64,000 bases of DNA from G963720475 sp963720475 (GTDB lineage Bacteria > Actinomycetota > Thermoleophilia > Solirubrobacterales > Thermoleophilaceae): contig OY970394.1 in NCBI GenBank assembly GCA_963720475.1, forward strand, positions 1 through 64,000. Direction: 5' to 3'. Below the pieces are notes generated by a model. The model saw nothing but the letters and a program-made list of their open reading frames with translations. It ran no database searches and was not told the origin of the DNA. How positions within the stretch are numbered: position 1 is the first letter of the stretch; every line of letters starts with the position of its first letter. Shown in pieces: positions 29,086 to 36,500 of the stretch. Both the position numbers and the translations under genes were made by a program.

Positions 29086-30438
29086 CTAGAGGCGGCGGAC
29101 GATGACTACGGGCGTCTGCTCGTCCTCGTTGCCGGCGGGGTTGTCCATCAGCGCGGCCGTCAGCCAGGCGCGGTCCACTCCCTCCGAGGCGCCGACCACC
29201 CATGCGCCGGTGAGGTGGTTCGCGTCCACGATCGCGACCGCCGTGCCGAGCGATTGCGCGAGCGCCGCCGCCGTGTCGTCTGGGTCGCGCGGCCCGAAGA
29301 CGACGTGGTGGTCGTTCGGGGGTAGCGCCGCTGCGACGTCGTCGATCATCGCCGCTTGCGGCCCGGCTACGCGGTAGAACCAGCCGCGGCGCCGCAGAAG
29401 CTTGCCGAACGCGCCCGCGACGGCGCCCGCGATCACCCGCGCGCGGCCGGAGACGAGGATCGCGCCCGCCATCCCCTCGGGGCTGTGGAGCGGTCCGATC
29501 TCACCGACGAAGCGGCAGAGGACACGTGCGAGGCCGCTCGGCCGGACCAGCTCGAGCGGGACGAGACGCCCTTGGCTCGCCGCCGTCGCCGACTCGGCGA
29601 GCGCGAGCACGTCTCCGGGCCGGCGCTCGCCGCTCGTGGCCTCGTCGAGCAGCTTCGCCAAATGGGTTCGGAAGGAGATGAATGGCGTGCGCACCGGGAT
29701 CCGGCGGGCGCCGACGGTCTGCTCGGACACCGGCTTGATCTTGGGTTCGGCGAGCGGTTCGCTCTCGCCGAAACGCTGCTCCAGCAGCGAGCGGATCGCC
29801 GCGTTCCGGGGATAGGTCTTCGCGCCGGCTCGGAGCGCAAGACGAGCCGCCTCGTCGTCACCGGCCTCGAGCTCGAGCTCCGCCAGCTGGACGTAGTCCG
29901 AGGCATAGACGAGATAGTTGGGCGCGAGCGCGACCAGCTCCGAGAACCAGCGCCGGGCGGCCTTGCGGTCGCCGCGGTCGAGCGCCAGCCGGGACAGCCG
30001 CTTGAGCGCATGGCGCCTCAGATCTGCGTGCTCGACCACCAGCTCGAGCGCCGCGGCGGCCTCGTCGGGACGGCCGGCCTGCTCGAGCGCGTCCGCGACA
30101 CTGAGCTCGTACCACGGGATGTCCGGATGTGCGGCCCGCGCGGCGCGCAGCACCTCGACGGCCTCGCCCTGCTCGCCACGGCGCTGCAACGCTTCCGCGA
30201 GCGCGGCACTCGCGAAGCGCGCCCCCGGCTCGTCCTCCAGCCCGGCTCGCGAATCCCGCTCGGCGTCCGCCGGATCGCCGTCGAGCGTGAGCTCGAGCCA
30301 CGCGAGCAGGCCAAGCCCGTCGCCTTCGAGGACGCCCCGCTCGCGGGCGGCGGCGAGCAGCTCGCGCGCACGCGCGGCGCGGCGCAGCCAGATGCGATCG
30401 GCGCGCCGGCGGGAGAGCCTGTTGCTGGCCGCCGTCAT
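29086..30438 (-). CDS. TPR protein with C-terminal CofE-like (F420-0 ligase) domain
   Basis: 450 aa. Residues about 20-235 are helical TPR-like repeats (Ala/Leu/Arg-rich, with ELSVADALEQAGRPDEAA-type units). From about 255 the sequence (RIPVRTPFISFRTHLAKLL, RPGDVLALAESATAASQGR, EGMAGAILVSGRARVIAGA, AIVDANHLTGAWVVGAS) resembles the F420-0:gamma-glutamyl ligase fold. Whether it ligates glutamate is unknown; key metal ligands cannot be confirmed by eye. ATG 30438 is preferred over an upstream start at 30492 that would run into the divergent RDD gene. The starts of the two divergent genes are 41 bp apart. Confidence 0.65.
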   Translation of the reverse strand: MTAASNRLSRRRADRIWLRRAARARELLAAARERGVLEGDGLGLLAWLELTLDGDPADAERDSRAGLEDEPGARFASAALAEALQRRGEQGEAVEVLRAARAAHPDIPWYELSVADALEQAGRPDEAAAALELVVEHADLRRHALKRLSRLALDRGDRKAARRWFSELVALAPNYLVYASDYVQLAELELEAGDDEAARLALRAGAKTYPRNAAIRSLLEQRFGESEPLAEPKIKPVSEQTVGARRIPVRTPFISFRTHLAKLLDEATSGERRPGDVLALAESATAASQGRLVPLELVRPSGLARVLCRFVGEIGPLHSPEGMAGAILVSGRARVIAGAVAGAFGKLLRRRGWFYRVAGPQAAMIDDVAAALPPNDHHVVFGPRDPDDTAAALAQSLGTAVAIVDANHLTGAWVVGASEGVDRAWLTAALMDNPAGNEDEQTPVVIVRRL

Positions 30439-30445
30439 CCGAGCG

Positions 30446-30457
30446 AATAGTCTCGCA
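30446..30457 (+). promoter_or_regulatory. duplicated promoter box, RDD gene 1
   Basis: AATAGTCTCGCA, which includes a TAGTCT -10 hexamer (30448-30453). The identical 12-mer occurs before the second RDD gene. GGAGG (30470-30474) gives a ribosome site before the ATG. Confidence 0.55.
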
Positions 30458-30479
30458 GCGGACCTGGCTTGGAGGCCTG

Positions 30480-31073
30480 ATGCTCGACCCAACGAAGGTA
30501 GTCGGCCGGCGCATTGTCGCGTTCATCATCGACAGCATCATCCTGTGTGCCATCTCGCTCGCCGTCTTCTTTGCGATGGCCGAGGAGGACGGCGAGTTCA
30601 CCCGAAAAGTGCTCGTCGACGAGTACAGCGCGGACGAAACGAGGTTCGGGCGATTCGAGGTCGGCGACGACGAGTACTCGATCGTCGGCGAGAAGTATCT
30701 GCTCTGTATCGCGATCATGTTCGCGATCTGGGGCCTCTACCGCTGGGTGCTCCCGGGTCTGCGCGGATGGACGCCTGGCAAGCTCTTGGTTGGGATCCGA
30801 GTGGTTGGCGAGGACGGCCGGTTCGCAGGCGTCCTTAGGAACGCCGTTCGAGAGATCCTGCTGATCGTGGACGATTTCCCCTACTTCATCCCGATGCTCA
30901 CGGGCTTCGTCGTCGCAATGGCGACCGAGCGACACCAGCGGGTCGGCGACCTCGCCGTCGCGACCTTCGTCGTCCAGAAGGACGCCGTCGGCAGGCCGGT
31001 GGTCGCCGTCGCCCCAACCGCGCAGGCCGCACCGCCACCACCCCTGTCCCCGCCCGTCGCCCGCAGGCAATAG
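30480..31073 (+). CDS. RDD family membrane protein 1
   Basis: 197 aa. The RDD fold is seen as DPTKVVGRRIVAFIIDSIIL (helix 1 with the Arg and Asp that name the family), a second helix near 78-95, and GWTPGKLLVGIRVV, followed by a third helix and a Pro-rich tail. Function is not established for most RDD proteins; some are Na+/H+ antiporters or protein-quality factors. It is clearly paralogous to the next gene, and the shared 12-bp promoter box shows that the duplicated unit included the promoter. Confidence 0.88.
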   Translation: MLDPTKVVGRRIVAFIIDSIILCAISLAVFFAMAEEDGEFTRKVLVDEYSADETRFGRFEVGDDEYSIVGEKYLLCIAIMFAIWGLYRWVLPGLRGWTPGKLLVGIRVVGEDGRFAGVLRNAVREILLIVDDFPYFIPMLTGFVVAMATERHQRVGDLAVATFVVQKDAVGRPVVAVAPTAQAAPPPPLSPPVARRQ

Positions 31074-31080
31074 TCTCGCA
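31069..31080 (+). promoter_or_regulatory. duplicated promoter box, RDD gene 2
   Basis: AATAGTCTCGCA again, with TAGTCT at 31071-31076. Its TAG is also the stop codon of the first RDD gene. Confidence 0.55.
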
Positions 31081-31102
31081 TCGCACCCGAACCGGAGATG
31101 TG

Positions 31103-31714
31103 ATGCAAGACCCCACGAAGGTAGTCGGACGCCGCGTCGTCGCGTTCATCATCGACGGCATCATCCTCTCGCTGGTCTCCTCCGCGATCTTCTTCGCGAT
31201 GGCCGACACGGAGGAGGATCACCTGAAGAGTCTCGCCAGCGGCGATATCGAGATAGACGAGACGCTCTACGGCAACTTCGAGATCAGCGGCGACGAGTAT
31301 TCGATCGCCGGCAGCGACTTCTGGATCTACGTCGGGATCGTGTTGCTGATCGGCATCCTCTACCGCTGGGTGCTGCCGGGCCTGAAGGGCTGGACGCCGG
31401 GCAAGCTGATGCTCGGGATCCGGGTCGTCGGCGAGAACGGTCAGTTCGCCGGCATCTGGCGTAACGCGGTCCGCGAGATCCTCTGGATCATCGACGGTCT
31501 GTTCGTGTATCTCGTGGGGTTCATCACGGCGATGACGACCAAGCGACACCAGCGCGTCGGCGACCTCGTCGCGAAGACGTTCGTGATCCAGGCGGACGCC
31601 GTCGGCAGCCCGGTCGTCGCGGCCGCCCCGGCCGCTGCCGTGCCACCGCCCGCCGCGCCGCCGCCTCCGGGCGGGGCGCCGCCGGCCCCGCCGCCTCCGC
31701 CTCCGCCGGGCTAG
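31103..31714 (+). CDS. RDD family membrane protein 2
   Basis: 203 aa from ATG 31103; this start lines up with that of the first copy (MQDPTKVVGRR against MLDPTKVVGRR), whereas the GTG one codon earlier does not. It has the same three membrane helices and the GWTPGKLMLGIRVV motif, then a tail of about 35 Pro/Ala/Gly residues. The acidic loop between helices 1 and 2 differs most between the paralogues. The stop overlaps the stop of the convergent M23 gene by 4 bases. Confidence 0.88.
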   Translation: MQDPTKVVGRRVVAFIIDGIILSLVSSAIFFAMADTEEDHLKSLASGDIEIDETLYGNFEISGDEYSIAGSDFWIYVGIVLLIGILYRWVLPGLKGWTPGKLMLGIRVVGENGQFAGIWRNAVREILWIIDGLFVYLVGFITAMTTKRHQRVGDLVAKTFVIQADAVGSPVVAAAPAAAVPPPAAPPPPGGAPPAPPPPPPPG

Positions 31715-32499
31715 AGCAGGGCCATCGGGTCGGTCGGCGCGCCGTCGATCCGGACCTCGAAGTGGAGGTGGTCGCCGAAGCAGTGGCCCGTGCAGCCCAC
31801 GTAGCCGATCACCTCGCCCTTGCGGACGTCGGCACCGAACTCGGTCGCGAAGCGCGACTGGTGCGCGTAGCAGGTGGTCAACCCGTCGCCGTGCCCGAGG
31901 CACGTGTAGTTGCCGTATCCGCCCTGCGGGCCGAGCAGGACGACGGTGCCGTCGTCGGCCGCCTGGATCGGCGTGCCGCTGGGAACGCCGATGTCGATCC
32001 CTGCGTGCAAACGTCCCCAACGCTGCCCGAAGGGTGAGGTGACGGGGCCGCCGACGGGCCAGGCGAGCTGGCCGGTTCCCTCCCTGATCGGCCCTGAGTA
32101 GTTGGTCCGCAGCCGGCTGACGACGGCGGCATTCGCCTTTGCGAGCGCGGCCAGGTGCTTGCGGAACTGCTTCAGCTCCGCGCGGATCTCGGTGTCGGAC
32201 TGGCTCTGGGCGCTCGTCGCACTGTCGCCGCGCTTCGGGCCCTTCGACCCCTCGGGCTCGTCGGCGCCGACCCCGTAGACCTTCACCTTCTGCGGCTTTT
32301 GCTCCGGGGCGTCGCTGCCGTTTGCGCCCCGCTGTCCGCCCTTGATCCATTCCTCGGTCGCGCTCGAGCGCGAGGCCTCCGGCCCGTCGGAGCCACCGGC
32401 GCCGGCTACGGCGATCACGCCTGCCGCGCCGGCCGCGAGCATCACCAGCGAGGCGGCGATCAGTCTGCGGCGGCCGGCCAGCTGCCTCAACCTTCCCAT
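31711..32499 (-). CDS. membrane-anchored M23 peptidase-like protein
   Basis: 262 aa from ATG 32499. A basic head and one TM (about 12-33) are followed by an Asp/Ser/Lys-rich linker, a short helical stretch (about 95-135) and a C-terminal M23 (LytM) domain. Zinc ligands are present: H and D in HAGIDIG and the HLH of HLHFEV; only these are needed for activity, so it may be an active peptidoglycan endopeptidase or an activator. Two Cys pairs in the domain (YTCLGHGDGLTTCYA; GCTGHCFGDH) are typical of this actinobacterial branch. A minus-strand TAAACT (32515-32510) lies 10 nt upstream. Confidence 0.87.
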   Translation of the reverse strand: MGRLRQLAGRRRLIAASLVMLAAGAAGVIAVAGAGGSDGPEASRSSATEEWIKGGQRGANGSDAPEQKPQKVKVYGVGADEPEGSKGPKRGDSATSAQSQSDTEIRAELKQFRKHLAALAKANAAVVSRLRTNYSGPIREGTGQLAWPVGGPVTSPFGQRWGRLHAGIDIGVPSGTPIQAADDGTVVLLGPQGGYGNYTCLGHGDGLTTCYAHQSRFATEFGADVRKGEVIGYVGCTGHCFGDHLHFEVRIDGAPTDPMALL

Positions 32500-32579
32500 C
32501 GCGCAGGTCAGTTTACGCTGGCCGGATCGCAGGCTCGCCGCCGAACCACGCCAGGCTGACACGCAATCAGCGCGCGGTC

Positions 32580-34062
32580 GTGTTCGCGACGTCGGCCGCG
32601 AATGCGCTGATCTTCCTCGACCAGACGAGCGTCACCGTGGCGCTCCCGGCGATCCGGACCGACCTCGACGCAACCGCGAGCTCGGTGCAGTGGGTGATCG
32701 GCAGCTACCTGCTTGCGCTGGCGGCGCTGCTCCCCGCCGGCGGCCGCCTCGGGGACCTCTACGGGCGCCGCCGCATCTTCAACCTCGGTCTGATCCTGTT
32801 CGGAATCGCGTCGGCGGCGTGCGCGGCGGCGCCGGACGAGTCCGTCCTGATCGCGCTGCGGGCGGTGCAGGGCGCCGGTGCCGCGCTCGCGCTCCCGCTC
32901 GCGATCGCGAACATCACCGCCGCGCTGCCCGACGAGCGCCGCGGATGGGCGATCGGAATCCTCGCGAGCGGGGGCACCGTGTTCCTCGCGATCGGCCCCC
33001 TGCTGGGCGGCCTGCTCGTCGAGTCGATCAGCTGGCGCGCCGTGTTCGCGGTCAATGTCCCGATCGTGATCGCATCCCTGCTGGCGGGCTGGCGATCGAT
33101 CCCCGACACCCGCGGCGAGCGCGTCCCGTTCGATTTCCGCGGGGCCGTCCTGCTCGCGGCCGCGCTCACCGCGTTCGTCGTGCCGCTGTTCCAGCTGTCG
33201 AGCTGGGGCCTCGGTTCGCCGGTCACGATCGCCTCGTTTGCGGCCGCCGCGGTGGCTCGGGGCGGCGTTCGTCGTCGCGGAGCGCCGCAGCGAGCACCCG
33301 TTGATCGAGCTGTCGCTCGTGCGGGTTCCGGCGGTCGCAGGCTCGCTGTTCGCGCTCGTCTCGATCCAGCTGGCGGTGCTCGGACTGACGGTCTACCTGA
33401 TGCTCTACCTGCAGTACGTGCTCGACTACTCGGCGCTCGTCGCGGCCCTGCTGTTCCTGCCGACGGTGCTCGGCACACCGCTGTTCTCTCCCCTGACCGG
33501 GCGGTGGACGGACCGCTACGGCGCGCACGCGATGGTCGCCGGCGGGCTCGCGCTGGCCGCTGTCGCGCTCGCGGCGATCGGCCTGCTCGCGGACGAGCGC
33601 AGCGTCATCGTGATGCTGCCCGCGTTCATCGCTTTCGGCCTCGCGCGGCCGCTGATCTTCACACCCGCCAGCACGGCGGCCGTCGGCGCGATCCCCGAGC
33701 GGGCCCGCGGCCTCGCCTCGGGCCTCGTGACCGCGGCGCGGGAGGTCGGCGCCGTCACCGGTGTCGCCGTTTCGACCGCGATCGTCACGGCGGTCGAGCT
33801 AGGAAGACGCGACGACGTGGTCGGCGACCTCGAACCCACCCTCGGCCACGTCGGCGATCCCGCGCTCGACAGCGTGCTCGCCGAGGGGTCGCAGGGGCGC
33901 GCGCTGCTCGATCGGCTCCCGGCCGGCGCCCGCTCGGCGGCCGAGAACGCGGTGAACGAGGCGTTCAGCGTCGGCTTCGAGGTCGCGATGGTGTCGCTCG
34001 CCGGCCTGCTCGCCGTCGCGGCGGCGGTGGCGCTCGTCCTGATTCGGCGGCGCGACGCCTAG
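32580..34062 (+). CDS. MFS multidrug transporter, DHA2 (EmrB/QacA) type (frameshifted)
   Basis: A 14-helix proton-driven exporter. The first half has FLDQTSVTVALPAI (motif D1) and GGRLGDLYGRRRIF (motif A); the second half has TGRWTDRYG and the RARGLASGLVTAAREVG stretch. The frame changes near 33254 (one extra or two missing bases): GAAFVVAERRSEHPLIELSLV continues in the next frame to the stop at 34060-34062. About 494 aa when repaired. The start is GTG 32580, but the eight residues upstream in frame (LTRNQRAV) look like the usual DHA2 N-terminus, so a non-standard start further up is possible. It is divergent from the M23 gene. Confidence 0.85.
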
Positions 34063-34075
34063 CGGCGCTCGGCGC

Positions 34076-34324
34076 TCAGGCCTCGTCCCGAGCCGCGCGG
34101 GCGATGCCGGAGGCTTCCGTCAGCGCGGCTTCGATGTCGGCGAGGATCGCGCGTTCGGAGCGGGAGGCGACGATCGGCGTGTCGATCCCGTCGACGTGGA
34201 CGTAGGTGCGGCGCCCGTCGCCGCGCTCGGCCGGTTCGAGCGGGACGAGCGCGAAGACACGGTCGGCGCGGGCGAACTTCCCGTACCCGAGCGAAACCAT
34301 GCGCGGCTCGCGCTTCTTCGCCAT
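34076..34324 (-). CDS. small RemA-like (DUF370) protein
   Basis: 82 aa. MVSLGYGKFARADRVFALVPLEP and VDGIDTPIVASRSERAILADIE follow the pattern of the DUF370/RemA family: small oligomeric DNA-binding proteins that in Bacillus control biofilm-matrix and osmoprotection genes. The actinobacterial members are uncharacterised as far as I know. The ATG is 8 nt from a TAGTTT box. It lies just downstream of the FHA-HTH gene on the same strand. Confidence 0.7.
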   Translation of the reverse strand: MAKKREPRMVSLGYGKFARADRVFALVPLEPAERGDGRRTYVHVDGIDTPIVASRSERAILADIEAALTEASGIARAARDEA

Positions 34325-34332
34325 CGCGGGGA

Positions 34333-34338
34333 AAACTA
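34333..34338 (-). promoter_or_regulatory. -10 box of the RemA-like gene
   Basis: TAGTTT on the minus strand, 8 nt from the ATG at 34324. Confidence 0.45.
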
Positions 34339-34358
34339 CCGCGCCGGGCGGCGGCCGT

Positions 34359-35042
34359 CTACAGGTCGCGCGGGAGGATGACGCCGGTCTGCAGCGCGAG
34401 CTCGGCGAGCCGGACGCGCTTCTGGTTCTGCGGCAGGTCCTCGACCTCGAACTTCGAGAACAGCGCGCGCATGTGGGTCTTGACCGCATCGACCGAGAGC
34501 ACGAGCTCCTCGGCGATCTCCTTGTTCGTCGCGGGCGTCGCGTAGGCGCTGCCGTCGCGGAAGGGGCGGCAGAGTCCTACGAGCACCCTGCGCTGGGCAT
34601 CGGAGACCTTCACGTCCGACGGACCGCCGATCGCGACCGCCGTCGAGCCCGCCCCACCTTCACCAGCTTCTGGCGAGCGGTAGGTCGCGTGCGTCGCCCC
34701 GATCCGGATCACGTCGCCGTCGGCGAGCCGGCGGCGGCTGCCGATGCGCTCGCCGTTGACGAAGGTCCCGTTGCGCGAGAGCCCATCGTCGGCCACCGTC
34801 CAATCGGAGCCGACGCGCTCGAGCTCCGCGTGTACGCGCGAGACCTCGGTGTCCCAGTCGAGCACCAGCTCCGCTCCCGCCGCGCGTCCGACTGTGATCC
34901 GCTCCGCCGCGCCGAGGTCGATGATCTGCTGCGCGCCGTCGCCGTCGCGGTAGACGAGGAACGGCTCGCCTCGGCGCTCGGCCTCGATCTGCTCCTTCAA
35001 CTCCGCCGGCGAGGCGCTGTGGGCTCTGGGTGCGTCGGCCAT
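34359..35042 (-). CDS. FHA-domain protein with LuxR/winged-type HTH
   Basis: 227 aa. Residues about 30-120 form an FHA phosphothreonine-binding domain (ITVGRAAGAELVL, VSRVHAELERVG, LSRNGTFVNGERIG). Residues about 145-215 contain a helix-turn-helix (NKEIAEELVLSVDAVKTHMRALFSKF) like the response-regulator GerE/LuxR type. This suggests a DNA-binding output switched by binding a phosphorylated partner, for which the Ser/Thr kinase divergently encoded 65 bp away is the obvious candidate. A TAGGAT box is 9 nt upstream of the ATG. Confidence 0.88.
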   Translation of the reverse strand: MADAPRAHSASPAELKEQIEAERRGEPFLVYRDGDGAQQIIDLGAAERITVGRAAGAELVLDWDTEVSRVHAELERVGSDWTVADDGLSRNGTFVNGERIGSRRRLADGDVIRIGATHATYRSPEAGEGGAGSTAVAIGGPSDVKVSDAQRRVLVGLCRPFRDGSAYATPATNKEIAEELVLSVDAVKTHMRALFSKFEVEDLPQNQKRVRLAELALQTGVILPRDL

Positions 35043-35051
35043 CGGCGCCCG

Positions 35052-35057
35052 ATCCTA
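35052..35057 (-). promoter_or_regulatory. -10 box of the FHA-HTH gene
   Basis: TAGGAT on the minus strand, 9 nt upstream of the ATG at 35042, in the 64-bp divergent gap. Confidence 0.45.
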
Positions 35058-35093
35058 CTCCCGTGCCCACGCGGATTCGCCCCGCAGGAGCGC

Positions 35094-35099
35094 TATAAA
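35094..35099 (+). promoter_or_regulatory. -10 box of Ser/Thr kinase gene 1
   Basis: TATAAA, 7 nt before the GTG at 35107. Kinase gene 2 has TATAAC 6 nt before its ATG. Confidence 0.45.
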
Positions 35100-35106
35100 G
35101 CATCAC

Positions 35107-36309
35107 GTGCAGGCACTTTCGCCAGGGTCCGAGCTCGGTGGGTACCGCCTCGAGTCGATCGCGGGCCAGGGCGGCATGGGGATCGTCTACCGCGCCACCC
35201 AGCTGGGGCTCGACCGTCCGGTCGCGATGAAGCTGATCGCCCCGGCACTGGCCGAGGACGAGACCTTCCGCGAGCGCTTCAAGCGCGAGTCGCGCCTCGC
35301 CGCGGCGATCGACCACCCGAACGTGATCCCCGTCTACGAGGCGGGCGAGGCGGACGGTCATCTCTTCATCGCGATGCGCTACGTCGAGGGGACCGATCTC
35401 GGGACGATCATCGCGCGCGACGGCCGGCTCGCCGCGGCCGACGCCATCAGGACCGTCGAGCAGATCGCCGCCGCACTCGACGCTGCCCATCGACGGGGGC
35501 TCGTCCACCGCGACGTAAAGCCCGCCAACGTGCTGATCTCGGGCGACGAGCGCCGCCACGTCTACCTGACCGACTTCGGGCTGACGAAGAACATGACCTC
35601 GGCGGGCGGCGGGCCGACGAAGACCGGCCAGCTGCTCGGAACGCTCGACTACGCGCCGCCGGAGCAGATCGAGGGCAGGCCGGTGGATCCGCGCGCGGAC
35701 GTGTACTCGCTCGGCTGCGTGCTCTTCCACGCCGCGACCGGGCGCCCGCCGTATGTGCGCGACAACGACGCGGCGCTGATCTACGCCCACCTGTCGGCGC
35801 CGCTGCCCGCAGCGAGGGAGCTCGCGGCGGACCTCCCGGACGGCTTCGACGAGGTGATCGCGAGCTCGCTCGCGAAGGACCCCGACGACCGCTTCGACAC
35901 GGCCGGCGACCTCGCCCAGGCCGCCGTGTCCGTGCTCCGCGCGGTGCCGCCCGCGGCTGCGGAGACGGCCGTGTCCGAGCCGGCGCCGGCCGAAGCCGCC
36001 TCCGCCTCCGACGCCGCGCTGCTCGAGCGCTACCGCGCGGGCGAGCTCGCGCAGCTCGACGAGGCCGAAGGGGCGGAGCTCGAGCGCCTCCTCGGCACGC
36101 GCGGCGCGAGCCCGGCCGAGCGCCTCGGCCTGCAGCCGGACGCCGACGATGCCGCGCTGCGCGAGGCGCTGCTGGAAGCGCTCGACCGCTGGCAGCGGCG
36201 CGCCGAGCACCCGCTCTCCCCGCGCCCCGTCGTGGACGCTTCGCGGGCGCTCGTGCGCACGTGCGAGGAGATGCTCACCGCGCTGCCGTCGCCCCCATCC
36301 CACCCCTAG
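35107..36309 (+). CDS. soluble Ser/Thr protein kinase
   Basis: 400 aa. A complete Hanks-type kinase domain: Gly-loop GQGGMG (20-25), K42, HRD at 134-136 in HRDVKPAN, DFG at 156-158, and APPEQIEG. There is no membrane segment. The C-terminal 120 residues are Ala/Glu/Leu-rich and probably helical (ASDAALLERYRAGELAQLDEA). It likely phosphorylates nearby partners, such as the FHA protein's ligands, but this is inference. The kinase domain is closely similar to that of the second kinase at 38809. Its TAG stop overlaps the first two bases of repeat copy 2. Confidence 0.93.
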   Translation: MQALSPGSELGGYRLESIAGQGGMGIVYRATQLGLDRPVAMKLIAPALAEDETFRERFKRESRLAAAIDHPNVIPVYEAGEADGHLFIAMRYVEGTDLGTIIARDGRLAAADAIRTVEQIAAALDAAHRRGLVHRDVKPANVLISGDERRHVYLTDFGLTKNMTSAGGGPTKTGQLLGTLDYAPPEQIEGRPVDPRADVYSLGCVLFHAATGRPPYVRDNDAALIYAHLSAPLPAARELAADLPDGFDEVIASSLAKDPDDRFDTAGDLAQAAVSVLRAVPPAAAETAVSEPAPAEAASASDAALLERYRAGELAQLDEAEGAELERLLGTRGASPAERLGLQPDADDAALREALLEALDRWQRRAEHPLSPRPVVDASRALVRTCEEMLTALPSPPSHP

Positions 36310-36475
36310 ATGACTGATCCCAACCCCCACGCACCCACGGATGACGCACCAGGCCTTCGCTGGATCGCCACATGTCTCCTCGCCGGTAGTGAACTACTAC
36401 CGGGTTCAGAGCCGTGCGGCGCCCAGCTCGGCCTGGTGCGCCCCCGCGGGCACCTGGGGTCGGAATCAATCATCT
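36308..36475 (+). repeat. 168-bp imperfect palindrome, copy 2
   Basis: Matches copy 1 (19595-19762) in length and in the order of blocks. Ends AGATGACTGATCCC (36308-36321) and GGAATCAATCATCT (36462-36475); centre CCGGTAGT, 5-base loop, ACTACCGG (about 36383-36403). Internal arms CGCACCAGGCC and GGCCTGGTGCG are perfectly complementary over 11 bp here, whereas copy 1 has different but also complementary arms at the same place. GAGA follows the right end in both copies. The AG of its left end is part of the kinase stop codon. Strand is arbitrary. Confidence 0.85.
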
Positions 36476-36482
36476 GAGATAT

Positions 36483-36500
36483 CGTGAACGCGCGTTCACG
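36483..36500. promoter_or_regulatory. 18-bp perfect palindrome, probable operator
   Basis: CGTGAACGCGCGTTCACG is a perfect inverted repeat without a spacer. It lies 7 bp after repeat copy 2 and over the only available GTG start of the Hsp70-Kelch gene. The form (about 9-bp half-sites) is like TetR- or MarR-type operators. Confidence 0.55.

Noticed and set aside
30439..30492. Start of the TPR/CofE-like protein at 30492
   Set aside because: It would extend the protein into the RDD gene and its promoter; ATG 30438 gives a normal start.
36308..36475. The palindrome as an IS element
   Set aside because: At 168 bp it has no transposase; a MITE is possible but no clear target duplication is visible.
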